Shown piece by piece: positions 13,177 through 23,418 of a stretch of DNA of 64,000 nucleotides. A program made the position numbers and the translations under genes. Under the pieces are notes generated by a model. That model saw only the letters and a program-made list of their open reading frames with translations. It searched no databases and was not told the origin of the DNA. This DNA is from Triglochin maritima (taxonomy: Eukaryota; Streptophyta; Magnoliopsida; Alismatales; Juncaginaceae): assembly GCA_963682175.1 (NCBI GenBank), contig OY821784.1, positions 22,921,621 through 22,985,620 of the forward strand, written 5' to 3'. Within the stretch, counting starts at the first letter, position 1; every line of letters starts with the position of its first letter.

Positions 13177-14177
13177 CTAAGCATGAATAGTGAAGACTCG
13201 CCCGGTCTTCCTGCCCTGGCCCGGTGAAACAACTGATCGGCTGCCTCCGCCTCTGCCTACTGCTGGTGGTCCTAGCCTCCTGCTCGGCTCTCCCTGCCTC
13301 TGAGGACAATCGCGGACGAAATGTCCCATCTGACCGCAACCCATACATGCTCCAGTCCGACGGGGACACTCCTGTCCTGGATGAAACCTCCCGCAGTAAG
13401 TGCACGCTCCAGACTGACGTGCTCCTCCTCCATCAAACCTAGGCCTTTTGCCCGGGTTTCCTGCTCCACGACCGCCTACACGGCTACGCGTGCTCACTGG
13501 CGCCTTCCGCGCCTCCTGAAGACACTCCTGCTGGTCCTGCTCTATGATCGTAGCATGCTTCACCGCATTTGCAAGGGTCCGCGGCATGCTGTTGATCACC
13601 CGAGATCGAAGCGGCTGCCTCAGTCCCTTCACGAACTTCCTCGCCCGCTGCTCTGGGGTCACACAGATCTCTGGGCAGTAACGCTCCAAGGCGTTGAACC
13701 TGCTGATGTAGCTCGCCAGAGTCATCTCCCTCTGCTCCAGCGACATAAACTCCTCCCTCTTCTGATCCCTGACATGTTGGGGGAAGTACTGCTCGTGGAA
13801 CACCTCCAAGAACTCCTCCCATCTGACATCTGCACGGTCATCGAACAACACCGTGGACGTGAACCTCCACCAGTTGGCAGCCTCGCCATCGAACACATAG
13901 GTAGCCAGCTCCACCATCCTCTCAGATGCTACTCCAATAGCGCGGAAGATCTTCTCCATCGTGAAGATCCAATCCTCCGCAACCTCTGGGCCCTCCTGCC
14001 ATCAAAAGTCGGTGGGTGCTGACGCATGAACCGATCGTGCTCAGCTCCCACCCCACCCTGCGCGCTCTGAGCTGCCTGATGCTCCAGAAACTCGCCCAAC
14101 CTATCCCAATGAGCACCTGAAGTGTCGTCACTGGGATCGTGATCGCGTGGAGAACTCCTCACGCGCCTAGGTGTCAT
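13177..14177 (-). pseudogene. Gypsy element B gag, one-base frameshift
   Basis: Starts MTPRRVRSS at 14177. A missing G near 13990 (CTGGGCC against CTGGGGCC in element A) shifts the frame after GRRA. The second frame then runs open from 13959 through the gag domain, the CCHC knuckle CMGCGQMGHFVRDC and a basic tail to 13177. As in element A, a TAG follows FTIHA and separates gag from the protease frame. Confidence 0.88.
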
Positions 14178-14289
14178 CTAACAGAAGAAACAATCACAAC
14201 TTCAGCCATGAATGCATGCCAAAAATATAAAATGCATGAGTCTTATTACTACAAGGGTGATTTCATTGGGAACCGCATAGGAATCGACC

Positions 14290-14301
14290 GCTCTGATACC
14301 A
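14290..14301 (-). other. Primer-binding site, element B
   Basis: Minus-strand TGGTATCAGAGC, three bases from the right LTR, matches initiator tRNA-Met. Confidence 0.9.
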
Positions 14302-14304
14302 AAT

Positions 14305-16467
14305 TGTAACATCCCGAAATAGTGGAAATTTAAAAATTTGTAATCAAGACACAGGAACTCAATAATCAAAGACGGGACTGTTACTTCTCATAAACAAATA
14401 GCGGTGCACCCAAATTTACATCAGAGTTTGTCAAAAATAGTACATGATTACAACAAAACGACAACAGAAGATAAAACATAATCATGCCGACCTCAGCGGT
14501 CCGAGAAGAGGACCCGACTCCAAAATGTGCGTGCCTGCCGATCACCACCCAACTGGACCTACTGCGGTCCTGAAAATATAAACAACAATGCCTGAGTTTC
14601 CAAAAGGAAATCCCGTATGCCAACTCACCTACATGCATGCATTACACAATGAACCTATCATACTAGTAGCATGTCATGACATTGACAGAAAGGAAAACAG
14701 TTCCCCCGAAGGGTAAAATAGGACATCAGTCCGACAATCAACAACGAGTCTCCCGAGGAGACCTACTGCAGGCACATGCAGCCTTACAGCACGCGACATC
14801 GCACCCCCACACGCGGCTACACTACTCAAGGGTTCGGCAGGGAGCCTCTGTCACGCCTGCGCGCCGAAAGAATACAGATCTGCAAATCTCAGTGGTCGGA
14901 GCCACAGGGACCAACGGAGTCGTCGCCCGGAAGGTATAACAACAACATCTCGATAGGTGCCCAGTCGAGGAATCAAAATAGCCGCAACAGCCTCGGCCCA
15001 ACAATCATCATCGCCGGCACAACCTCGGCGGCATCACCGGCACAACATCGGTGGTCCATCATAACTTCCGGCACAACATAGGACGGGTCCAGACCGAAGT
15101 CTGCCAGGTTATCAGGCTCCTCGAGCCGCAAACACCAACCACGCCGCTATAAAAGCAGGGCAGCGACCTCCGTAGCCCGTGGGCCGGTAGTCACCTCACC
15201 CAACGACAGTTGCGTGCCCGCACACACATCAACACTGGGATCCGCGATCCCTCAGGCCTGCTATACTACAAAGTGCCCAACAATCCATCTCAGGTCACGG
15301 TCCATACACGGAGGTGACGTGTCCCTGGGCAGGTACGCATCACACGCCCACCGTCACCTCCCGGCTCACGCACAAGGCGAGGACACAGGTTTCCGTGGAC
15401 AAAGTTGGCTTTCAAAATGGGAACCTAGAATTCTGTTATGGGCCCAAACAGTCGATCGGAAAAGGAGATTCGGTCGACCGGTTCCAGAAAGGAATCGGTC
15501 GACCGTTCTCCTAACACAGTCTACCGCTGCGCTCAGAACACAATCCCCAACGGTCGAACAAAGGTCTAAAGCCGGTCGACCGAACGAGGTCAAGATCCGG
15601 AGTTTGGTCAACATTAAATTCAATTCTATCGGTCGACCGACTCAGGGGTCTCGGTCGACCGAAAACAGACAGGGTCAACCTGTTATTCTAAGTCATATAA
15701 TCGGTCGAACGCAAACCTCCAATGGTCAAACAACATACAATCGGTCGAACGCAATATACAATCGGTCGAACAAATCATGCAAATCTACTCAGTACACTTA
15801 AGTTCCGGTCGAACGACCCAAGCACCGGTCCACCGACAACAGGCAGAAATGTCCCAACTCACCAGCAATATGCACTACCGGTCGACCGCCACCAGTCATC
15901 GTTCGACCGGTGAAGGTTAAAGTCGAGCAAAAACACTACATTCGGTCGACCGCCCGAAGGGACCGGTCGACCGTTGGTCGTCTTCCACCTCGCACCAGCC
16001 GAGGTTTTCCACGGAAAATAACGCCGAGGAGGTCTCCGACCTCCCCGTCCGACCAACACAACCCTTCACAAGGGTTAACAACACCAAACCACACTAATGA
16101 GTCGACATACCTCAACCAACGACGACGAACCGCCGGAGCTCGCTCACGCACGTCGCCTCCAGTAGACCTCGAGCACGCGCGGCGCCTCTCCCGCACGAGC
16201 ACCCTCCTCATCCGACGCCTCCGCAGCTGCTCCACCAACACACGCACCAGCAAGAAGGAAGGAATGAGGGAAAGGAAGGAGAAGAAAAGAATGGAAACCC
16301 TTAAAACCCATCTCCTCGCTACAGTGCACGCCACACTACACCTCTCACCCATCACCAGGCCACTGTAGCACGCCTCTTCCGCAAGCATCTACTGTTCGTC
16401 ACCAACTTCCCATGCAAACCCCCTTCTAATCCATGATTAACCCTAAACAAGGGTTAGGGTTCTAACA
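14305..16467 (-). repeat. Right (5') LTR of gypsy compound
   Basis: Begins TGTAACATCCCG and ends TTCTAACA on the plus strand. It holds eight perfect CGGTCGACCG sites from 15471 to 15973 and the antisense CTATAAAAG box near 15147. Relative to the central LTR it lacks about 30 bp near 15320, a deletion between short TCCC repeats. It ends at the ATTTG target duplication 16468-16472. Confidence 0.92.
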
Positions 16468-16565
16468 ATTTGAGACTGAAATTATGAAAATTCAAGGCTA
16501 TTGGTATATGTTTAACTAGTTTTAATGATATTAATGCAACTAATCCTACTTTATATTAGCATAAC

Positions 16566-16796
16566 CTGGATCCAGTATGATGACGTATTTCTGCCCATTC
16601 TTGTGAAGTCATTCAATGAATTTCTTCGTCTCCTCTGCTGGATAATTGATCGGATCAAGCGTGAAGTCCTTCAAACCATCCATGGAATCAATATCGCTCC
16701 ACATCACCTCAAGTGGTATTTGAGCTCTTGCATACTTGCTGACAACGTCTTCCAGCTCGAATACACTTTTGTATCCATATTTGCACTGGTGAAACC
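16566..16796 (-). pseudogene. GH31 exon 3, copy 1, with a premature TGA
   Basis: 231 bp with exact splice borders (TTCAG acceptor right of 16796, GTTATG donor left of 16566). It encodes the conserved GFHQCKYGY and [10 protein letters not shown] segments of the (beta/alpha)8 barrel and ends [13 protein letters not shown] follows KKFIE near 16610, where copy 2 has CGA (Arg). The stop therefore arose in copy 1 after the duplication. Confidence 0.92.
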
Positions 16797-17019
16797 CTGA
16801 ACGGAAGCCCATCAATGGTTAATTTCTTAAATATCTCAACGTAACTCAAAATATCATGAAAGTTGAGTTTAGACGCCTCCCATTCACTATGAGACTAATT
16901 TTAAGACTAATTTTAGATTCGAAGCTTTTAGAGTGATCTAACATGAAGTTGGATGTATACTCTATATATACATACATACATACATACACATACCCACACA
17001 GAGATATATACATATATAT

Positions 17020-17770
17020 GGGTAAAATGGAGTTGTGGCTTTCAAACAGTCATCTTGGTTGTGGGTGTTCGATATGTGTCATTGGATAAAAAGTGAATTG
17101 TTTGGATTGTGTGGTGATCTTAAGAAAGAAAAATAAACTCACTATAAACTATGATTTTTTTTTTTACTTTTCACCTACCCTTCCCTTCCGGGAGTAATAT
17201 TAACTCAAATCCTAAACCAAACCCTAATCATCATTAATCACTTGACAAGTCTAGACAAGTTAGGACGAATCTGGATAGAAGTCTGGACGAATTTGGACGG
17301 AGTTCAGAAATATGGACGAAGTGTAGACCCATCTGGACGAAAGTCTAGACGAAGTCTGGACAAATCCAAACTTGTCCAGACTTCTATCCAAGTCTTGTCA
17401 ATATTTGTCCAGAAACTCCGTCCAGAAACTTCGTCCCGATCTCATCCAGACTTCTGTCCAGATTTGTCCACACGTCGTCCAGACTTATCCACACTTCCTT
17501 CAGACTTGTCCAGACTTCTGTCCAGATTGTCCAGTGATGATTAGTGATCGGAGTGGTGATTAGTGATGAGTTAGGACTTGGTTTAGGATTTGGGTTATTA
17601 TTACTCCCGGAAGAGAATGGTAGGTGAAAAGTAAAAAGAACGTCCATAGTTTGTAGTGAGTTTACTTTTCTTTCTTAAGATCACCACACAATCCAAATCA
17701 TTCATTTTTTATCCAATGGCACAACCCACAGCCAAGATCATTGTTTGAAAGCCACAACAACATTGCACCC
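17020..17770. mobile_element. Foldback (long inverted repeat) element with internal GTCCAGACTT array
   Basis: The left arm (17020-about 17240) and right arm (about 17550-17770) are inverted copies: GTTGTGGCTTTCAAAC on the left answers GTTTGAAAGCCACAAC on the right, and CCGGGAGTAATA answers TATTACTCCCGG. Between them, 17240-17540 is a degenerate array of GTCCAGACTT-like units that reverses direction at its centre near 17375. No protein is encoded. Length and structure suggest a foldback or Mutator-type miniature element, but the AT-rich flanks hide any target duplication. An allele sits at 46792-47519. Confidence 0.8.
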
Positions 17771-17925
17771 TATATGTATATAAATATATATTATATCAGA
17801 AATGAGAACAAAATGGTGTTATTGGAAGTCGTCAACTCATGAGGTATTTAAGAAAATATTAAGAACTAGTGGATGTAGGTAATTTTTTGAGTTATGAGGT
17901 GCGTAAGAATTTATTGCTGATATAT

Positions 17926-18794
17926 TGTAACGTCCCGGCCCCGAACCCGCATCGAGCCCGGGTCCCGGTCCGTCACCCACGTGCCCACTGGCCCACAACA
18001 CCCACCTATTGCCACAAAACTTAAGTTGGTAAGTGTTATGGTAGTGGGATCGTCTTTATATTCCACCCCAACATTCTCATGTTAAGCAATGTGGGACTAA
18101 ACTTGGGGGTTTTTACAACCTACCCCACTTGAACACCTGACGTCCTTGTCAGTGTCAAGCCACTCAGTCACCGGCGTTGTGGGATTCTAGAGGTGGCTTC
18201 CACCCTTTAGGTGTAGCACTTAGTTCCCACAATTCCGGCTGGTTCAGGCTCTGATACCATCTGTAACGTCCCGTCCCTGAACCCGCATCGAGCCCGGGAC
18301 CCGGTCCGTCACCCATGTGCCCACTGACCCACAACACCCACCTATTGCCACAAAACTTAAGTTGGTAAGTGTTATGGTAGTGGACTCATGTCTTTATATT
18401 CCACCCCAACATTCTCATTTTAAGCAATGTGGGACTAAACTTGGGGGTTTTTACAACCTACCCCACTTGAACACCTGACGTCCTCGTCAGTGTCAAGCCA
18501 CTCAGTCACCAGGCGTTGTGAGATTCTAGAGGTGGCTCCCATCCTTTAGGTGTAGCACTTAGTTCCCACAATTCCGGCTGGTTTAGGCTATGATACCATC
18601 TGTAACGTCCCGTCCCCGAACCCGCATCGAGCCCGGGTCCCGGTCCGTCACCCATGTGCCCACTGGCCCACAACACACACCTATTGCCACAAAACATAAG
18701 TTGGTAAGTGTTATGGTAGTGGGCTCATGTCTTTATATTTCACCCCAACATTCTCATGTTAAGCAATGTGAGACTAAACTTATGGGTTTTTACA
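17926..18794 (-). mobile_element. TRIM retrotransposon with three LTRs and two internal segments
   Basis: LTRs of 192, 194 and 194 bp lie at 17926-18117, 18262-18455 and 18601-18794, each starting TGTAACGTCCCG and ending TTTTTACA. The two ~145-bp internal segments each end in GCTCTGATACCA, which on the minus strand is the initiator tRNA-Met primer site. The flanking 5-bp duplications TATAT are at 17921-17925 and 18795-18799; the empty TATAT is at 47670-47674. It has no coding capacity, as expected of terminal-repeat retrotransposons in miniature. The third LTR is slightly more diverged near its end. Confidence 0.93.
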
Positions 18795-19455
18795 TATATG
18801 GTTCTAGTTAAGGGTATTAATTTTAACTTAAGCCCATTAGTTACGACAAGTTCGGCAATGTTGGAATTTTGACTTACGCTTGCGTCGACCTAAAATGATA
18901 GGAATCTTTACCATAAATTTAGGTTAGTCAGATAACAACCAAACTTTGCACAACTCGTTAAGAAGTCATTATTTCAAATAATTATTTATATGCATAATTG
19001 AAAGTACAAAAAGATAAAATGAAGAGAAAATTTTGCATTCTATAATATTTGTTCATAAGAACTTCCTAAATATTATGATTTAAAGTATTCAAAAGAAGTA
19101 TTTCATGTCCATGCTAAATGACAGGACTCGGCTGGAATGTGATAAACTTAATCGATATAAATTTATCACTAAGTCGAGCTAATAATCTTGTCTTAGCGAG
19201 TCCAGTAAAAGTTCAATCTTATTTAAGGAATTATATATATTTTTAGTTAATTCTGCACATATAACTCATGATAACGGTATTCAATCTCTAATTAAAACTA
19301 ATTCAAAATTACACATCTACCAACAGAATTGGTGTAAGCCAAAGTCAAATTTTAACAAACCCGATCAGAGTTCTTCAAAAAGCTCGATTGAATTCGTCGA
19401 GAACCTTATATCCATTCCTGGACAAAGAAGGCAAATATAATATATGCAGACTCAC

Positions 19456-20147
19456 CAAAAGCCCAACATGGTATTGGCGCCGGTCGACCGATCAGGGTGG
19501 TGTATTGTTCCATTACCTCCACAGGCGATGGTTCCGCGAAGAAGTAAAAATCCAGTACTCCACCAATCACCTTGTAAGTTACGTGAGACCCCCCATATTC
19601 GACGTTCATACCATTGCTATTGAGAAGTAACACCCCGTGTGTCGATCCCGGACGAGGGGCCGACCGGATATCCATGTAGAAAGGGTGAGAGCCGTACCAA
19701 TTTAGATCGACATTTGAGCTTGAAATGTCCGCATTCCACAACGTGAAAGTATCGTTCATCGCGAGATGAAACTTCGGTTTAGTGTGCTCCCCTAGGCCGT
19801 AGAGGGTGGCTCTTGGCCCCGGCAGCCAGGAGGAGACTTGGAGGAATTGGTCCTTAAAGACAAGACCAGTGGGATGGGTACCCAAGCGGTTTGTGGTGTC
19901 GAATAGAGTGTCACCGGTTGACCGTCGAGAGATGGAGATTCCAAATGAAGGGTTCGTCTGTAGAGTAAGGATGAGATCTGATTGGGCGCACGAGAGTTTG
20001 TAGGTTTTTGATGGAGTTGAGAGTTTTGGGCTCTCTCGATCCACGATTCCCCTTAGGTGGGACCCACGAGAGACAATGTCGTCCGGTATCTCCCATCTCT
20101 GCCCGTCGGAGTTCGTTATGTGGATCCTCAGTGTTTTAAATTCGAAG
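19456..20147 (-). pseudogene. GH31 exon 2 (N-terminal domain), copy 1
   Basis: Open across 692 bp between an AAG acceptor (right of 20147) and a GTGAGT donor (left of 19456). It encodes the N-terminal galactose-mutarotase-like domain: [19 protein letters not shown], then [35 protein letters not shown] and the run to [14 protein letters not shown]. Exon 3 continues with FHQC. No stop is present. The codons for IGRP contain one CGGTCGACCG (19481-19490), conserved in copy 2, probably by chance of coding. Confidence 0.92.
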
Positions 20148-21045
20148 CTTGATAAAATTAAATGAAACAAAACCAAAAATGAATAATAAGAACCATCAAT
20201 GTTACAAACTTATGAAAATCTCCTATGGCCGCACTTCATGACTGCAAGAAAAGGTTATATGATCCAAACATCACAAAAAATAAGTTACGACAGAACAGGC
20301 TTTGTGACATTAAGCACTGATTCGTGAAATAATAAAAAGTGTAAACTACAACAGTTAACATAGTGCGATCATTGCAGAAACTACTTTTATTACAACAACA
20401 AAGATGAGGACATCACTCTTTAAAAAGAATATGATGTACCATTGATTTGTCAGAGAATGAAAAATATAACACGCCAAAATTAGGATTTATCACTGAGAAT
20501 ATGATCTATAACTAAAATATGATTTATCATAAATCACGATTTATCATGTAAAGATGATCCAACGCAAAAAGGTGACTGTCACGTGGAAGTGGGGTTCGTT
20601 AAAGTACGACTTAGCAATGGTAAATGATTAATTTATCAAAAAACATGGCATACGGCATTGAAAAAAAATATGATTTTATCATAAACGTAATCAAAATTAA
20701 ATTAAAAAAGGTCATTTCAAAATTATAGATATGATTTATAGGAAGCAAAAGGTCATTTCACGATCAATCACCACTTGAGAAGCTCCCACACCCAGCTTCT
20801 CCATTCTCGCATACATAAAGCAGATTGAAATTTGTGACGTTCTTAGAAGACTCAAAACAATTTGTGTGTTTGAATCGAATGACAAAATCTCAATTTGCAG
20901 ATTCCACTTTTCGATGCACAAAGAAACTAAAATTAAGTCAAGAGTAGATTCACTCAGTAATTAAGTAATTTGAATTCCGGAGCCATATCATTCATTATTT
21001 GGGAAAATACTTTCCATTGACCAAGGCCATATGGAATATGTGCAC
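20148..21045 (-). other. GH31 intron 1
   Basis: AT-rich intron sequence, duplicated at 51993-52103 and 57045-57833 in copy 2. It contains the empty target sites for copy-2 insertions: GTAGG at 20000-20004 (in exon 2) and GTTAT at 20254-20258. Nothing else is recognised. Confidence 0.75.
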
Positions 21046-21086
21046 CTTGCTTTCAAGACGAGATTGGGAATATCCGCCCCATAAAC
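21046..21086 (-). pseudogene. GH31 exon 1, 3' part
   Basis: Continues exon 1 across the solo LTR: TGTTTATGGGGCGGAT reads VYGAD, followed by IPNLVLKA. It ends AAAGCAAG before a GTGCAC donor. Copy 2 reads VYGPDI here, which is the usual family residue, so copy 1 has changed Pro to Ala. Confidence 0.85.
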
Positions 21087-22159
21087 TATTATATCCTAAC
21101 CCTTGCTTAATGTTTTAATTGTGTTTAGGGGTGGATTAGAGATGGTTTTGATGGACGGCTGAGATCGAGTGTGGGAAGAGTATAAAAAAAGTTGGTTTTT
21201 CTTTCTCTCTCACAATCTCATCTCTCTCGCTCACTCACTCGTCTCTCTCCCCCTCAGCGTTTTCCTTCGTGTTGGTGGAGGCAAGATTGTCGACGCTTGG
21301 AGGAGCTTTGTTGGTTGCCGCGTCGAGGTGATCGTGTTCGTGGAATTCACCGGAGAAGAAGGGGTCGCGAGGAAGCGTCGCTGTTGGTTCTTCAAAGGCT
21401 TCTTCAAGCCTTAAGGTATGCCAAAGTTGCTTTTACGCTCACCTATTATTAGTGTGGGGGTGGGATCGGTCGACGGTAGGCCGATTGGCTCGTCGGACCT
21501 GCACAACAGTTTTTCTGCACTATATGGTCGACCGGTGTTTTGGGTTCGGTCGACCGATTATAGTGTCTTTTGGGCAAAATCCCTCGCACTGGTCGAACGA
21601 TACCTTTCAGGTGGTCGACCGGTTGTGCAATTTGAGCGAGAGAGAGTGGCTTTGGGTACTTTCGGTCGGACGGGACCCCTTTGCCGGTCGACCGAAAGTA
21701 CTGTCGTAGGTCGATTGGGGCGTTGACCATCCAAACGGTCAACCGCCTATTTGACTCGTCCGACCGATGACTTAGGTTAACTTAATGGCCGGTCGACCGG
21801 GAGTGTTGTTTCAGTCGACCGTGTAGTGTGGATTGTTGGTGAGTTCTACTGGAGGTTTTCGGTCGACTGGAAGTCTTGGGTCGTCCGACTGTTTAATCGT
21901 GGTTTGCGAAAATGATTTTCTTACTGGTGCTTTTCGGTTGACCGGGTCCCCTTTGTCGTTCGACCAATTGGCGGGTTTTCAATTGGGCCAGTTTTCTAGG
22001 TGAGGATTCGGTCGACCGAAGGACTGGTTTTGTTGGACTGTTTTTACACAGTTTGATGTTTGGGTGCTGTTGTTGATTGGCTAGAAGGCAACGGGTTCAC
22101 CGGCCCTTTTGGGGCAACGGACGGACAGGTCGGCCCTATAGCGATCAGTTGAGGAGGGT

Positions 22160-22335
22160 TGTGATTGTTTTGCCGTGGCTCCGGCGAATGAGGCAAAGCC
22201 GTGGCTCCGGCGATAGATGCAAAACCGTGGCTCCGGTAACACTGAGGCAAAGTCGTGGCTCCGGCGAATGAGGCATGTATAAGTGGTCGCCGTGGCTCCG
22301 GCAATTGAGGAAAAACCATGGCTCAGGTGAACGAG
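22160..22335. repeat. CCGTGGCTCCGG minisatellite in G2 LTR
   Basis: About six imperfect units of 24-30 bp, each with CCGTGGCTCCGG followed by an AATGAGGCAAA-type spacer. The same array is at about 58938-59105 in the second solo-LTR copy, with point differences between units. Confidence 0.85.
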
Positions 22336-22619
22336 GCCAATGTGGATGGTTTTCAGTGGTTGAGATTGTGTCTTTTTATGGTTTTCGCATTCATTGTCCA
22401 TTTATGTGTTAGGGTTTCGCATACGGGGTTTTCTTTTGGAATCTCAGGCATGGTTCATGTATGCTTTTAAGGCCGAGAGCGGCATTAGGCGGGTGGTGAC
22501 TCGGAGGAGGCGCTCGGGATCGGATCCTACTTTCCTTCCTTTTGAGGTGGTTGTGATTACATATGTATATTTTCTGTTTACGAGCTTTTGATGTAATCAC
22601 ATTCTTTTGTAAACTCGAT

Positions 22620-22624
<5 letters not shown>

Positions 22625-22670
<46 letters not shown>
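22625..22670. repeat. (AT)n microsatellite
   Basis: A nearly pure AT run in the solo LTR. Shorter runs at 59388-59423 and 39573-39590 occupy the same place in related LTRs. Copy 2 breaks off in this tract. Confidence 0.9.
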
Positions 22671-22675
<5 letters not shown>

Positions 22676-22767
22676 TGGTGCACCTGTGTGTGTATGTATT
22701 TTGGGAATGTCCTCACTTGATTGTATGTTTCAAAATTAAAATTTTCCGCTGTTCTGAGGACGTTACA

Positions 22768-22946
22768 TAAACAGTCGAATTCCGAATTAGCAGGAGAGCA
22801 GCAGTCAACCCCGCACCGGAGGGATCGACAAGGACGGATTCGACTGTGTAACCATATCCAACAACTTCATGTTGGTTGTTGGTAGAGGAGCAATAAGAGA
22901 AAGAAAGTAGGAAGTGGAAGAAAAAGAAACCATGATTACATGACAT
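22768..22946 (-). pseudogene. GH31 exon 1, 5' part with start codon and signal peptide
   Basis: ATG at 22946-22944 opens MSCNHG followed by a Phe/Leu/Ser-rich stretch (FFFFHFLLSFSY), a good secretion signal. Next come VVGYGYTV, VDPSGAGLTAALLLI and RNSTVY, the typical N-terminus of plant GH31 enzymes. The frame then runs into the solo LTR at 22767. This exon part is missing in copy 2. Confidence 0.9.
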
Positions 22947-23144
22947 TATTGCTTATTGTTGAGGACCATAAGTTGTAGAGGCTAGGGTTCCCTAGTTATG
23001 TAATAGTTCGGCACTTCGACGTTGAGAATAATACAAAATCCGGTTGGTCCTGATAGGTCTCGGCCCACAAGGCCACAATAATAACAAAACCAATAAAGAA
23101 AAAAAACATGTGCCCTTCCGGAAAATGTTTTTGGGTGGGACAAA
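22947..23144 (-). promoter_or_regulatory. 5' flank of GH31 copy 1
   Basis: About 200 bp between the start codon and the hAT-type element. I see no clear TATA box. Any original promoter further upstream has been displaced by the transposons at 23153-37306. Confidence 0.35.
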
Positions 23145-23418
23145 GGCGCAACTACGGGTGTAAATGAGTGAGTTTTGACCCCACCGCTATTCACCCTCTT
23201 TTAGTTAATTAGGTAAGCAGGGTGGGGAATATTTAACAACAGCAATCTGCTCTGCCTAAGTGTGGATTCGACGGGTATGGAAAGAATTAAGTGAGTTGAG
23301 TGACTTGAGTCTTTATTTTTTATTTTATAAATTAGAACCTGAAAAATCTTATGAGATAGAATATGTACAACCACAACAAGTTTCTCATATCACCAAAATA
23401 CATATAACATAATATATT

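Larger units (their letters stand above)
2855..16467 (-). mobile_element. Ty3/gypsy compound: LTR-int-LTR-int-LTR (elements A and B)
   Basis: Two internal regions (A, 3523-7530; B, 9737-14304) sit between three same-orientation LTRs: 2855-3522 truncated, 7531-9736 and 14305-16467. The central LTR is both the 5' LTR of A and the 3' LTR of B. One pair of 5-bp target duplications, ATTTG at 2850-2854 and 16468-16472, flanks the whole unit, and the empty ATTTG site exists in copy 2 at 46224-46228. This is what unequal exchange between LTRs of one insertion would give. Gag, protease, RT, RNase H, integrase and chromodomain-like tail place it near the Tekay/Del chromoviruses (inference from motifs). 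Both pol genes are broken. It lies in GH31 intron 3, on the same strand as the gene. Confidence 0.92.
16797..19455 (-). other. GH31 intron 2 with a CATA microsatellite and two transposons
   Basis: Intron sequence matching 46553-48330 of copy 2, apart from the TRIM. It contains an ATAC/CATA tract near 16968-17015, the foldback element 17020-17770 and the TRIM 17926-18794. The parts 16797-16960 and 18800-19448 hold nothing further that I recognise. Confidence 0.8.
21087..22767 (+). mobile_element. Solo LTR (gypsy family G2) inside GH31 exon 1
   Basis: About 1.68 kb, from TATTATATCC (TG mutated to TA) to GACGTTACA. It is flanked by TAAAC at 21082-21086 and 22768-22772, an exact 5-bp target duplication. 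It is the reverse-complement relative of the LTR at 39469-41251, sharing the WVFKGFFK-like reading, the AT tract and the ends. A TATA-like GAGTATAAAA at about 21178 precedes a CT-rich leader and is a plausible LTR promoter (inference). Perfect CGGTCGACCG sites begin at 21547, 21685, 21790 and 22009. With no internal region left, it is the usual product of LTR-LTR recombination. Confidence 0.92.
1931..22946 (-). pseudogene. GH31 alpha-glucosidase pseudogene, copy 1 (whole locus)
   Basis: Glycoside hydrolase family 31 enzymes of this plant type remove terminal glucose or xylose residues in the apoplast or vacuole. Four minus-strand exons with GT-AG borders are visible: 22946-22768 continued at 21086-21046, 20147-19456, 16796-16566 and 2577-1931. 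The codon phases join correctly at each junction: AG+C gives Ser, G+GG gives Gly, G+GA gives Gly. Together they hold a signal peptide, the N-terminal mutarotase-like domain and the catalytic core past the acid/base region; the C-terminal part is absent. The locus is dead: a solo LTR splits exon 1 and exon 3 has a TGA. Intron 3 carries 13.6 kb of gypsy DNA. Family assignment is firm; substrate (glucoside versus xyloside) is not decided. Confidence 0.9.

Noticed and set aside
19481..19490. Palindrome in GH31 exon 2 as a functional site
   Set aside because: It is explained by codons for the conserved IGRP residues and is single, not clustered.
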